Shown: positions 10,264 to 21,624 of the stretch, piece after piece
Position numbering within the stretch: position 1 is the first letter of the stretch
How the letters are laid out: the number at the start of each line of letters is the position of its first letter
Assembly: GCA_963580455.1 (NCBI GenBank)
Contig: OY756970.1
Location: 5,828,001-5,892,000, forward strand
Source: Euonymus europaeus
Lineage: Eukaryota; Streptophyta; Magnoliopsida; Celastrales; Celastraceae
DNA length: 64,000 nt
Direction: 5' to 3'
Translations under genes and position numbers: made by a program
Notes under the pieces: generated by a model
Told to the model about the DNA's origin: nothing
Seen by the model: only the letters and a program-made list of their open reading frames with translations
Databases searched by the model: none

Positions 10264-11110
10264 TTTATATCTACCTAGTAGGAATGACAAAAGAATTTTC
10301 AGACCTTTTAAAGCTCAAGAATGAAACATTATTCAGATGGGAACCAAGGCATGAAGAATCCTTTTAGAAGATTAAGAGATATCTTTGTGACCCACTTGTA
10401 TTGGCACCTCTATCCATGGAAGACTATTGAAGCCCTACCTCTCAGCATCTCATGATTCCTTAGGTTACTTGGTAGCACATGACAACGACCAAGGACATGA
10501 ACAGGCCATCTATTATAATCCAGGTATTGACTAAGACCAAGGTCAGATACTCTACAATTGAAAATTTGTGTTTGGCGTTATACTTTGCTCGTACGAAACT
10601 TGTACGAAATTCATTCATTATCTCATCAAAGCAAAGGTACATTTCATTTCAAAATTTGATTTATTGAAATATATGTTGTCCAAAACAATAATGACTAGAA
10701 TAGTAGGGAAATATGGTCGCTGACCTTGACGGAGTTTACTCTCATATGGGGCAATCAAAGGACAAGCATTGGTAGACTTTCTTGCAGACCATTACTCATT
10801 GGAGTTTAAGACAGACGAAGAGGAGTGGTCGCCTATGTATTATGCAGACTAGAACCCTTGGATGCTGAAATTCGATGGTGCAAGCATAGACAATACTACT
10901 GGAGTAGGGATATTGATTGAATCACCTAGAGGTACCGAATCCATTTTTTTCGTTCAATTTAGATTTTGGCTATAGTAACAATTAGGCAAAGTGCGAGGCT
11001 CTTTTGATTGTTCTGGAGATTTTGAAAGAACTTGGAGCAAGAAACATCAACGTACTCGGTGACTCGCAACTAGTGTTGAGACAATTAACCTGGGAATAAA
11101 AGTGCAATAG
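10264..11110 (+). pseudogene. Gypsy-1 tandem RNase H regions (gypsy-type and archaeal-like)
   Basis: About 10520-10640 reads RYSTIENLCLALYFARTKL, the gypsy-type RNase H and connection region; about 10865-11100 reads LKFDGAS, GVGILIESPRG, ECEALL-like, ELGARNINVLGDSQLVL, the second RNase H fold with its D...E...D pattern. Many stops. Two RNase H modules in series are a known hallmark of the Tat lineage. Confidence 0.65.
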
Positions 11111-11489
11111 TCTAGCTTTGGCACCATTTTATACCGCAACTATCCTATTCTTGAATGAATTTGAAGAAGTCATGTTCAATCATTTTCCACAAGAAGAAAA
11201 TTGGGAAGAGAATGAGTTGGCCCAAACCGCATCCGGATTGCACATGCTCAAAGATCTAATGCACAAGATCATTCTAGTGGAGAGGCGCCAACACCCATCA
11301 ATTTGGTTGTTGATTGGAGGCAGCCGATTGTGAAGTATTCGAAGAATCCAAGTCTCAAAACACCAAGAATGATTAGAATGCAAGCCCATAACTATGTACT
11401 GATTGAAGGTGAGTGCTACAAAAAGGGGTATGATGCTTTACTCTTACGTTGACCAAATTTTGTAGACATTATTGAAATATTGAGGCAAG

Positions 11490-12560
11490 TTGATGAAGGA
11501 CTGTATGGAGCCCACCAAATTAGAATCAAAATGTGTTGGCTGATTAGAAGGCATGTATATTTATGGCCTACGATCTTGAGAGATTTCATCAGATATGCAA
11601 TGAGATGTAACAATATCAAAAGTTTGGGAACATTTAGAAGATCCTTACTTTGAATATTCATCCGATTATTAAACCATGGCCATTCCAAAGTTGGGCCATT
11701 AATATAATTGATAAAATCTACCCAACTTCTTCTCAAAATCATAGTTTCCATGTGGTTGCAACAGATTATTTCATCAAATGGGTGGAGGCCTTTCCAAAGA
11801 AGAAAGTGGAACAAACCGATATGGTGGAGTTTGTCAAAGAACACCTAATTTGCCATTTTGGAATCCCAAAATTTATCACAACTGACCAAGGTAAAATGTT
11901 CACAGGAGATGAATTCAGGACATTTGCTGAATATTGTGGGATCAAGCTAATCAACTCAACTTCTTAGTATCCTCAAGTCAATGGTCAGGCTAAAACGAGC
12001 AATAAGATCCTCATCAACATGCTAAAGTTGATGATAGAAGACAATTCTAGATCTTGGTTTAGAATTCTTCCAAAAATTCTATGGGCATATAGAACAATGA
12101 AGCGCTTAATTACTAGCATGAGTCCATCTAGTCTAACCTATGGACATGATGCTATACTACCGATAGAGGTGGCTATTTCATCTGTAAGAGTGGCAAGATA
12201 GAATGGTTTGACTGCGGAGGACTATTCCGAGTCAATGATGATGGAGTAAGAACAATTAGATGAAATCCATATTCAAGCTCTTAACAGAATGATGGTTCAT
12301 AAAAAGAAGCTTGTTAGGTCATACAACAAAAGAGTAAGGAAGAAGACCTTTCATGAAAGGTAATTGGTGTGGAAGGTTATCTTACCATTAGGCGCCAAGG
12401 ATCAAGAATTGGGTAAAAGTTCTCCAAATTTGGAGGGACCATTCAAAGTTTAGAAGGTATTGAAAGGGAATGCTTATTGGATTAATAGTCTAGATAACCA
12501 TCCACACAGTAAGTTCATTAATGGAAGATACCTTGAAGGATACTTTCCCATGATATGGGA
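11490..12560 (+). pseudogene. Gypsy-1 integrase
   Basis: A degraded zinc-binding region (YGAHQIRIKMC...RHVYLWP...RDFIRYAMRCNNIK) precedes the core: VVATDYFIKWVEAFP with the first Asp, PKFITTDQGKMFTG with the second Asp, then YPQVNGQAKTSNK, where the expected catalytic Glu (NGQAE) is Lys. A C-terminal basic region follows to about 12560. In-frame stops at about 11966 and 12200. Non-functional. Confidence 0.8.
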
Positions 12561-13213
12561 AAATAATCATTCCATTCATAATGTAATATAAGCTTGGCCA
12601 ATACATGGCCCAAGTAACTTATCTAGCAATGAAAATGAAAATGAAATCATGTAAAGAAAGATAAGTTATTTAATAAAAAGAATGAACCATAGCTAGTTCA
12701 AAGCAAGTCAACAAAATGCTAAGGACCAACCTATGGTCTGGTATGATTAGTTGATTACAGTCAACCCAAATTGTTTAGAAATTAAAAAAAGGAAAGTGTA
12801 GTTTCTTCACCACCTACCACTGACTTGAAATAGCAAAAATCTTCTGTTGGAGTTGTCGTTGATTATGATTGCAGCACTGAACTGCATCATATGAAGATTT
12901 TATCTGACTAGCCATAAGCTTCAACCGTCATGTATCCCTAGACCTCATAGCAATTAGTTCATCAACTTTCTTCTTCATATTAATGGATTTGGTTTTCATG
13001 TCCTCAATCTATTTCTGCAAGTCAGTAGTCTTATCCTGATGATCAAAGATAGCTTGACGTAGACTGATGTCCTCAGCTCTAAAAATCTCGATCGCAGCTT
13101 TCAAATTCTTGGCTTGATCACTCAGCTTGGTGAATTCATCACATCTTGTAGTCAATGATGCATGTTCTTCAGTGAACCATTGAAAGGAAGAAACCATGCT
13201 GGGTAATTCTGAT

Positions 13214-15437
13214 TGTGACGCCCCGATCCGGGCACGCCACGGGTGCCCTCCGGCACCGTTCTAGGCCACTGGTGCGATCATCCGGCGGACCGAAAATCCG
13301 ACGGCATCTCTCCGTATATCGGAGAGTCCCCGCCTGCATCAGAGACGCGCAGTAATATATATACAATCCATCACACTAGCAACCTAGCCAGGCCTCAGGC
13401 CTCAATCACATGCAATCCAGATCCTAGGGCCTCAGGTCATCCACTACCAGCATGCACAAACTGATAGTATAAACACATCATCAAATTCATAATATCATAT
13501 AACCATAATCAATACTCAGCATACATCATGCATACACCCTCTGGTGCCAAATGGTTATAAGAATATTATGAATAAACATCAATACATCATATACAAAATA
13601 TGTGCTTAGAGTATCTCTCTAGCACCCATATCCTACCCAGGGCCATCCATGTCACATCCCGCTCTCACTGATCCACTCCACTAGTACCTGTACCTGTACC
13701 AGTATCACCTGTGGGAAGGAATGAAAGTAGAGGGTGAGCAAGAAGCTCAGTAGGGTATGAGTAACATTAGTATAAGGCCGAATCTGAAACAATAGGCTAT
13801 GCAACAATATGAAACCTACCACATGCACGTATACTCAACAATCACATAGAACATCAACCCAGGCAATCCCCTCAATGAGCAAACCTCATCGATACCATGG
13901 CTCGTTCCATGTAATATCGAACGTGAGCAAACTCACCAAATCAACTCATCAATATCATGGTCGCTAACCATGACTATTGAACAGGAGCAAGCTCCCCAAC
14001 ATCAAACGCTCTTGGATTACCTGGTTGCGTGATCCTGTCACGCCCGCACCACTCCAGGCAAGGTCCCTCATGAACCATACCTCTAGTGCGTTATCCTACT
14101 TGGAGTTCACTTGACTCGGTGGTAACTCTCATCACCTCGTCATCCCTCCAAGTAGCTTTCAAGAATCCTAAGGAGCCCGAGTCCCATACCCGGTCCCTCA
14201 TGCAACTCTAATGCATTAATGCCATGACATGCTGAAAAGATATATATATATATGAACAACCTACATATATATACATAACTACTATGATGCATGAACAGAA
14301 ATCACATCGTGCCCATAGGTGATGGAACACGCATATTCGGTCATGCAATATCAAGAATCACAAGAAGGCTCGTTTCCCCTTAGAAGCATTTAAGGTGGAA
14401 ACACAAAATAGAATGACCAATGAGGAATCGAAAATCTCTTAGCATATCGAAAACGAACGATAGAAAGAATGGTTGGATACCTCGTGTCGAGCAATTTACC
14501 ACAAAATCCACAATTACGTTCCTAGGGTTTCGATTTCCCAAACCTAACAATGTGGAAAAACCGAACCCATTCACACATCTATAAACAACCAACAACTCAT
14601 ATAAACATCAATTAAATTCATCAATTCGAAATTACTCACCTTCTCTCTTTGGAAATTTCTCCAAAATCCTCCAAACTCAACCCAATCTCAACTCTACTCC
14701 AAATCACAAACCAATCTACATATACATCCAAAATCAACCTAGAATTAACATATCTAAACCATAGGAATCAACTCTGAACCAAACTAACAAGATCTACTCA
14801 AAACCCTAGAAATGGAAAAATGAAGAATCTTACCTCCAAGGCTTGAATCTTCCTTGAATCCTTTCCCAATCTCCAAAACCAAGCTCCAATCTCCAATAAT
14901 CACCTCAAATACACTTATTTCTCTAGAATCGTCTCCCTCTCTCTCTCTAGAACTGAAACAAAACCAGAAATCTGTCTAAAACACTTGCTGGAACCTATTT
15001 GGAAAGCTCGGGTTGCGCCTAGGCGCTACCCTGGGCGCCTAGGCGCTCTGGCCTATTTGAAATTCCCCCAACGCGCTGTTCTGGGCGGCATCCTGGGCGT
15101 GCAGGATTTTCACGCCCAGGCGGGGTGCGCCTACTCCGATCCGCTCGCCTGCTGAACTGGGCGCTGCGTCTAGGCGCCCTGGGCTGCGCCCAATCCAGTG
15201 CCTCCTCTTCTGGACCTCTATCCTCACCTGCAACCACTGGATTAGGCGCCATCCTGGGCGCACCTTTGCACACGCCTAGGCGTGCTGCTCAGGGCGCCTA
15301 GGGGCTACAGCTTCTGGTCCTCATCTCTTACCTGCCTCACTCTGGACTAGGCGCCCCATGGTGCGCCTAGTCCAGTTTTTTTTTTTTCATTTGTTCTAAC
15401 ATCAAAATTCCACAAAATTTTGGGTCGAGGTTTCACA
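13214..15437 (-). mobile_element. Solo LTR of a 2.2-kb LTR family (copy A)
   Basis: Starts TGTGACGCCCCGATCC and ends GGGTCGAGGTTTCACA on the + strand; in reverse complement it matches copy B at 24061-26254 over many blocks (for instance the 'cgagcaatttaccacaaaatcc' region). Flanked by near-identical 5-mers, ctgat (13209-13213) and ctaat (15438-15442), a target duplication with one change. No internal element sequence, so it is a solo LTR left by LTR-LTR recombination. It interrupts the antisense ORF of Gypsy-1. Confidence 0.85.
15004..15380. repeat. GC-rich array of CCTAGGCGC palindromes inside solo LTR A
   Basis: An island of high GC in an AT-rich context with repeated gcgcctaggcgc-type palindromes (15015-15026, 15033-15047, and variants near 15170, 15245, 15275, 15345). 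The same motif set is at 24290-24425 in copy B. ORFs called here on both strands are by-products of the GC bias. Confidence 0.75.
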
Positions 15438-17810
15438 CTAATTCCAACAGAAGGAGTTGATCTTCGAAAGACAAGTCGATACTAGGAGGACGCAATAGTA
15501 GTCGATTAGCAGCTAGAAATTGGTTCGAAGCTTCAATAGTCATGACAGACATATCCAAGGATAGTTTCTCTTGAGGAGATGCTATAGTAGTATGAATTTC
15601 CTCCTCATTAGGTGGACCTTCTCGAACAACTTCTGTAGTAGCAGCTAACAGAAAGTCAAAATTTAGACCGCTCAAAGGATCTTCAAATTCTTCTAAGTTA
15701 ATAGTTTTGAGAATTTTGAAAGGAGCATTACTTCCGGAGGCCAGCAAAAGCATGAAAGGTAGAATTAAGATGGATTCAATATGTGAATTCTATAAAATTG
15801 CAACATACCTATGAAGTACGGCTTGGTGTTAGAGGAAAAGAACCAAGAGGGTCCACTTGATAGAGTTTCTACTACTGGGTGGGTTTTTTATTACTTGACA
15901 GTCCATATAAGAGTGAAAGGACAAAACATTTGGTAGCAAAAGTTGTTTCAATTAGGTCATCCCCATAAATGTGCATTGAAAACATGGGTGACTTATTTTC
16001 ATCATCACTTACAGAACTAGAAGTGTTGCTCCACACATCAATAGTTTATTCAAAAGATTTGCGAGAAGATGCTTTGGTAGCGACATGCAGTCGAGTTGAC
16101 CTTTTTGGATAAACCTCTTTAGGAGCAGGTTTCTTTCAAGCAGTCTTATTGGTCTTGGATTTCTTGAGTGGAGGACTAGAAGGATCGAGGGAAACTGCCA
16201 CAAAGAACAAAGGTCAAAATGTGGAGATGAATAACGATTTTTACAAAGCAAGTAGGTAGAATTACCCTCAAGATATTTTACTTATACTGCAGTCTTGAGT
16301 TTCATCATGAGTGAGGTCCGAGGAAAAAATTATTTTTCTTTCTGTAACCACCATTCTTTGAAAGTTTTTCTCTTAGATGGCCTATGAGACGGGGGAACAA
16401 TGAATTGGAAGGATTCAAGTAACTAGGTGTAGATGGTGTTCTAGTCAAGAATGACTGATTTTGAAGTGATAGAAACACGGGGATGGTTTAGAAGATTAAA
16501 CATGTGACTAGGTAGTTCAAGAATCACTTGAGTAAATCCAAATAAATCCAAATTTTTGTGCCCAATATTGAGGAATACACACTTCCAAACCATAGATAGG
16601 ATTGTGAGGATGTGATAGAGTTACACCAAGGTGGAGATAGCTATAGACCATAAATTTCACAAACTGATCTCACTTTAGAGTTATCCATATTGGTTTCAGT
16701 TACAAGAAGGTCAAGCCAGGAGAGGCCAATCTTACAAGTGAAAAGATAGAAGATATGATTAGGGCAGTCAGAAGCTAAATTCTAGAAGAAGGTTTAGACA
16801 TATTTGAAGGACTCATCGTAGGTACAACTTGCTACCAATTCTACATATACTACTGACAGGGGGAATATACGACCTATAGTGTAGCTATGGGAAGTAGCTA
16901 AAAATCCACAAAGTTAATAGGCATAAAGAACCACTATTAGGAGGATTGAAGCCAGATGAGAGATGGGTAATATTGGTCGTTGCTAAATAATATCAGGCCA
17001 AAAGCATATGGACAAGAGCAATTTTAGTGCCACTACCCAAAGCTTTGGCAGTATGGAGGTATTCCTTAGCATGTCGGTGGGCAGACACACACAACAAAAT
17101 TTCCATAAAAAGCACTTGAGAAATGCAGTGTGTTCCTCACTTCTAGGTGTGCTAGAAAAGTAGGTTCGGGCCCTGAAGTAGGAGTTACACATAAAAATAG
17201 CTTTAGAAAGTTGCACTGTAGGGTCAGTAGAAGGAGTGACTAAGTGAGGAACATCCAAACCTGTGATTGGTAGACAAGTGAACGTAGTAACATCATATAA
17301 TATAAAAGGACCAAAGGCAATAACGAAAAAGAAGAAAGTGCAAGTTCAAGACCAATAGCAGTAGATGGCAATCAAAAACTTTCTTCAAATGAGACTTCAA
17401 TTCGAGAAAGTGCAATTAAACGATCAATACCTGTGCTGGCCCAAAAGTCTGTGAGGGTGGGGGTCAGACGATTTATCCATTCTCTTCAATTGTCTGATGG
17501 CTTGGACCACAAAGTGGTAGTGAAAAGGGATTTTTTTTAAGCTCTGGTAGGCCAAGGATGTAGTTGAATCATCATTGGGCAAAGTAAACGGTATGTAGAT
17601 CTCAGTAGAGGTTGTTTCATATATGGCACGAAGAATCAAAGGAAATATTCAGAGCTAGGGTTTTTTTATGTGAGAGGGTTCTATGTGAGAAAAAAGAGAG
17701 TTTATTAAGTCCTTGGGATGTATCAATAAGATAGGACGCGTCTTTTGAATGCAAGAGTAATTATAACTAGTTTGAAATTCAAAACACCAATTTTGGTTAT
17801 CTCTAACCTG

Positions 17811-17827
17811 ATTGGCGTGGGGGCAAT
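17811..17827 (+). promoter_or_regulatory. Polypurine tract of Gypsy-1
   Basis: ggcgtgggggcaat directly precedes the TGG start of the 3' LTR, as expected for plus-strand priming. The gypsy element at 29881-38990 has a similar GGGGGCAA tract next to its 3' LTR. Confidence 0.6.
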
Positions 17828-18410
17828 TGGTTACACCATTATTGTGCAGGTTTAATGGGCTAAACTTGACCAAAAAACATGGGCCAGACAGAAGGCATGA
17901 AATGGGTCATTAATTCCAATATGATATGGACGAGGATTTATTTGTCAATGAGGATATAAAACTTGGTCAAAGGAATGAGCTTTCTTTCAGTTAGTTACCA
18001 ATTTTTGTGGAACATAATCTTACCTACATTAGCTCATTGTGGAGCACGAGGGAAGCTCATTTCAACCATTTTGGATTTTTGTTGCTTATATTTAGCTTTT
18101 GTTTTTAAAATCACACTTATCTATACTCATTTATTTAATCAATGAAATTTTTATGGTCAGGCATTTGCTTCTAGTACAATTTCTAGTAAAACAATTTCCA
18201 GTGGATTTGGAGTTCCTTGAAGATTCATAGTGAGATTATGAGTTATCCCTTTATTTGTACTATCGTTTAATAAGAAGTCCAATTACTAGTGCACCCATAT
18301 TTCAACACTTTGAGGCTGACAACAGTCTCTGGCACACTCGCAAAAATCGTCTCGTGACTATAGAAGACATGATTGACTTTTTGATAGACTACAGCCAAAT
18401 AGAGCCAACA
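17828..18410 (+). repeat. 3' LTR of Gypsy-1 (583 bp, internally deleted)
   Basis: Starts TGGTTACACCATTATTG and ends ...TAGAGCCAACA. Compared with the 5' LTR it lacks about 250 bp between the blocks 'cacgaggga' and 'ttttggatttttg' (near 18045-18070), removing the TATA region. Many substitutions separate the copies, so the insertion is old. Confidence 0.85.
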
Positions 18411-18615
18411 TAAAGGTTGTCCTAAAAATGCAAAATATGAAAAAACTATGTGGCTTCAACTGTAGAAAGTGGAAGTGATGAATTTTGGCATTGTCCAATT
18501 AGGGTTGAGCCATCTATATTTATATAAACCAATAGAATACAATTACAAGAATAAACTGACATATTATTTGAACAACACAATACAAGATATACAACATAAA
18601 CAATAATGTCCAACA
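18411..18615 (-). repeat. 3' LTR fragment of Copia-1 with polypurine tract
   Basis: On the minus strand the tract TTGAGGGGGGATG (18613-18627) is followed by TGTTGGACATTATTG, a canonical Copia LTR start, at 18615. A TATA-like TTTATATAAATATAG lies near 18510-18526. The sequence abuts the Gypsy-1 LTR at 18410, so the LTR end may be cut. Confidence 0.65.
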
Positions 18616-18639
18616 TCCCCCCTCAACCGGCAGTGAGAG

Positions 18640-18990
18640 GATTGACACGCATGTAGTTACAGAGAAAGCAAAATCAAGCAGTAGGTAAAGGCTTGGTGAA
18701 AATTTCAACAATTTTTTTAGTCATGGGAACATAAGTGATAACCAAGCGACCAAAATCGATCATCTCATGCACTAAATGAATATCAATCTCAAAGTGTTTC
18801 GTATGAGCATGATGTACCAGATTGAGAGGAATGGAAGTTGCACTAAGGTTTTCACAATGCAAGATAGGTGTGCAAGGCAGATAAATGTGCAACTGACGAA
18901 GAAGAGAATTGATCCACCGAACATTGGCTACAATAGTAGCAAGAGCACGGTATTTCAAAAAAAGTTACAATAACTAGTAATAATACGCTG
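18640..18990 (-). pseudogene. Copia-1 RNase H
   Basis: Reads MKYRALATIVANVRWINSLL, LRQLHIYLPCTPILHCEN, ATSIPLNLVHHAHTKHFEID, IHLVHEM and TKKIVEIFTKPLP. These are the E-x-EYRAL-like, HCDNLSA-like and H-x-R-TKHIE-like blocks of Copia RNase H; HCEN replaces HCDN at one catalytic position. Removes RNA from RNA:DNA hybrids during reverse transcription. Frame is broken upstream. Confidence 0.75.
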
Positions 18991-19234
18991 AGTGTCAGGA
19001 AAAGCGGCCAAATCCGCATTGAAATAAGAATATATATGAAAGGTAGCAGGATTGGAAGCAAAAAATAAATAAATCATAGGAAGTAGTGCCTCGAAGATAT
19101 CGTAGTATGCAATGGCTAGCATGGAGACGAAGTTCCTCGGGTCATGCATAAATTAGGAGACAAGACTAACTACACAGGAGATATCTGGCCAAGTGAAAGA
19201 GAGGTACTAAAGACCACCTACTAAAGTCTGATAA

Positions 19235-20420
19235 TTAAATAGTGGCATTATCGAGAAGTACTCCATCATCAAGAGTGAGTTTCACTTTGGTAGAAATGGG
19301 AGTTTGGACAGGATGAGATTGAGCCAGCCTAGAATACAGCTTACTAAGATCAGTCATGGAAAACTCGGTGTTGAGAAGTTTAAAAATATGAGTGATAGAT
19401 TGAGCTGAGTTTCCAATGTTGAGAATATCATCTACATAGAGTAATAATACAAGATGGATCCCATCATGATAATACACAAACATGGAATTATCAGCCCAAC
19501 TCTGAACAAAACCAAGAGAGGTTAAATTAGTGGGAAATTGATGAAACCAAGCTAGCAGAGCTTGCTTGAGACCATAGATAGCCTTGCGAAGCTTACAAAC
19601 ATAGTGTGGAAACTGAGGATTGACATAACCACGAGGTTGTTTCACATAGACATCTTTAGATATGAAACCATGCAAGAATGCATTTTTAACTTCAGGCTAA
19701 TGAACTGGCCAGGATGGAAAAAACAACTATACACAACACTAAACAAACTGTGCTAGGCTTGACCACGGGACTAAAAGTGTCATGATAATCAACACCGGCT
19801 TGTTGCTAAAATCACTAAGCAACAAGACAAGCCTTATAATGAGCAATAGAGCCATCAGCATGCCGTTTAATGCGATAAATCCATTTATTACCAATTAGAT
19901 TGTAATGTGGAGAAAGAGCAACTAAATCCCAGGTTTGATTTTGAAGCAAGGCAGGATACTCATTTGACATGGCTTTGCGCCATTCAGGATGTTTGATGGC
20001 CTTGGAGAAGCAAGTGGACTCAAAAAGAGAAGAGACAATATCCACTCCAAGATTAAGCAAAGTATGAAGCTTATGAATGGCCATTTTAGCTCGAGTCACC
20101 ATAGGATGCCCTACAATGGGTGAGTTAGTTGTGGTTCGTAATGGAGTTGCTATAGAATGTAGGGACTGGTCGGGTGAAGAGGGTTGACAGGAAGGGTGGT
20201 CAAGGGAGATATGGAGAGATATATGACACAAGGTAGACTGAGGAGGAATGGGTGACGTAGGAACATCGGAGGATGAAAGAGAGGAGAGGAAAGGTGAGGC
20301 TAAAGAAAAGGGAAGAACAAGAGTCAACTCAGGATTTAAGAAAGGAGAACTAGCAGAAAACAGTAGATTTGAAAGACGAGGTGGAATGATAGGGGAAAGT
20401 AGCTTCAAAGAAAGTAACAT
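19235..20420 (-). pseudogene. Copia-1 reverse transcriptase (RVT_2)
   Basis: The N-terminal part, 20420-19815, has the Ser/Pro-rich linker and then HPEWRKAMSNEYPALLQNQTW, LVALSPHYNLIGNKWIYRIK and HADGSIAHYKACLVA. After a broken 140-bp stretch, 19675-19235 gives MHGFISKDVYVKQPRGYV, KLRKAIYGLKQALLAW and the catalytic LLYVDDIL. The YVDD box is intact but the frame is not. Confidence 0.8.
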
Positions 20421-20654
20421 GCCGAGAGATTCTGAACTTGCCAGTAGTGAGAATATAACAACGGTAACCCTTATAATTTAAAAAAAAAACCCAAAAAAAA
20501 TATATGGGACATAACGGGGGGAAATTTATGAGAGGTGGTAGCATAAATATTGAGAAAATATAGGCAACCAAATACACAATTGTGAGTGAGGAGGGCCAGT
20601 CAATGAAAAAGAAAAGTATAAGGGATACGATAGATAAAGAGAACTAATTAGTGG

Positions 20655-20954
20655 CTAACGATTAAGAACATACACTACAAAATTAAGGGCTTCCAACCAA
20701 AATTGAGCAGGAAGATTAGCATGAAAGAGAAGGGTGTGAGTGACATCTAATAAATAACGATGTTTAGGTTCAGCAACCCCATTTTGTTGTGGGGTGTTAG
20801 GACAAAAGAAGTGGAAAATGATGCCATGATTTCTTAAATAGGATTTAAAGTGATTCTTAATATATTCACCAATAGAGCATAAGAGGGAGCAAGAGAAGTA
20901 GCTTGACGAGCAAAGAGATGAGCTATGTAGCCTAGCAAAAGAGCCCAAAAACAT
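20655..20954 (-). pseudogene. Copia-1 integrase, C-terminal half only
   Basis: Reads GEYIKNHFKSYLRNHGIIFH, CPNTPQQNGVAEPKHRYLLD and LLFHANLPAQFWLEALNFVV: the catalytic-Glu block (NGVAE) of Copia integrase. It follows Gag sequence almost directly, so a deletion joined Gag to mid-integrase. Confidence 0.75.
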
Positions 20955-21560
20955 TCAAAAGAGGGAAGTAGCAGCTTAGTAAGAAAGGGTGTAGTGACAC
21001 AATCATACTCAATCGGTAGGCCATCAATAATTTTCATAACAAAATTATGATTGGTGATAAGACGATCCAAGGCAGTAAGGGAGTCACGAATATGTTTAGC
21101 AGACTGAAGATATTCAGTCATGGAGAGATTCTTTTTTTGAAGTTGTTGAAACTTCAATTGAAGGTAGGACTCATGGGTTGACAAACTTTCAATACTCAAC
21201 AATAAGGAATGAGCAGAGAAAGAAGGAGAAGCATCAAAAACTTATTGGATAATATCCATAGAAATAGTAAAGTTAATCCAAGTGATAACAAGGGTATCAA
21301 GTTGAACCTAGGAATCATAAAGAGGATTCAAAAGAGATCCATCAGTAGAGGGAGAGTCCAAGAATTGATTAGGACATGAATCATCATGAAGAACATGATC
21401 TGTGAGCTTATAGGTTTTGAGAATGGTCAAGAACACACCTTTCCAAATCTAGTAGTTACCAAGATCAAGAGTGACCTGAACCATATTTCCAATGTTGGTG
21501 ACATGAAGGGTAGGATGAACATAGCCAACAACAGATGAGGAAGAAAGAATGTTTTACTTT
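20940..21560 (-). pseudogene. Copia-1 Gag
   Basis: About 21530-21350 reads VTNIGNMVQVTLDLGNY, FLTILKTYKLTDHVLHDDS; 21202-20940 reads HESYLQLKFQQLQKKNLSMT, EYLQSAKHIRDSLTALD, MKIIDGLPIEYDCVTT: the UBN2-type Gag of Copia elements. Interrupted by stops near 21240-21310. Confidence 0.7.
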
Positions 21561-21624
21561 AATTCAACAATGTTGTGTAGCTCAGTTGGTTAAAGAATAA
21601 CTCTTACACATAGTTTGGAAAAAG

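Larger units (their letters stand above)
12840..17640 (-). pseudogene. Antisense ORF of Gypsy-1 encoding a plant mobile domain (PMD), split by a solo LTR
   Basis: Opposite to pol, between integrase and the 3' LTR. From 17639 it reads LILRAIYETTSTEIYIPF and FHYHFVVQAIRQLKRMDK, then (about 17290-16985) VTTFTCLPITGLDVPHL, RTYFSSTPRSEEHTAFLKCF and LWKFCCVCLPTDMLRN: the pattern of the plant mobile domain (PMD) known from MAIN/MAIL-type proteins and from antisense ORFs of plant gypsy elements. A downstream charged part (15753-15443) and a coiled-coil-like tail (13197-13009, LTTRCDEFTKLSDQAKNLKA) lie on either side of the solo LTR at 13214-15437. Several stops and frameshifts. Confidence 0.65.
5563..18410 (+). 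mobile_element. Tat-type Ty3/gypsy retrotransposon (Gypsy-1), decayed
   Basis: Two related LTRs (5563-6391 and 17828-18410) bound an interior with, in order, Gag remnants, protease, RT, two RNase H-like regions, integrase, and a long antisense ORF region before the 3' LTR. Dual RNase H and an extra ORF next to the 3' LTR are known for the plant Tat lineage. All genes carry stops or deletions. A 2.2-kb solo LTR sits inside (13214-15437). No clean target duplication: aaaaa before 5563, taaag after 18410. Confidence 0.9.
18411..21560 (-). mobile_element. Ty1/copia retrotransposon (Copia-1), decayed and truncated
   Basis: Minus-strand gag at 21560-20834, integrase C-terminal half at 20954-20655, RT at 20420-19235, RNase H at 18990-18640, a polypurine tract and part of the 3' LTR down to the edge of Gypsy-1. 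The order gag, INT, RT, RNH is that of Copia. The 5' LTR, primer site, zinc knuckle, protease and N-terminal integrase are missing. Confidence 0.85.

Noticed and set aside
15019..15273. Overlapping GC-rich ORFs in the solo LTR
   Set aside because: By-products of the CCTAGGCGC-rich island; low complexity, no conserved protein block, inside a non-coding LTR. The same applies to ORFs at 24179-24587.
21582..21605. tRNA-like A box (gtagctcagttggtta)
   Set aside because: No B box at tRNA spacing and no cloverleaf; perhaps the head of an old SINE, but the body cannot be recognised.
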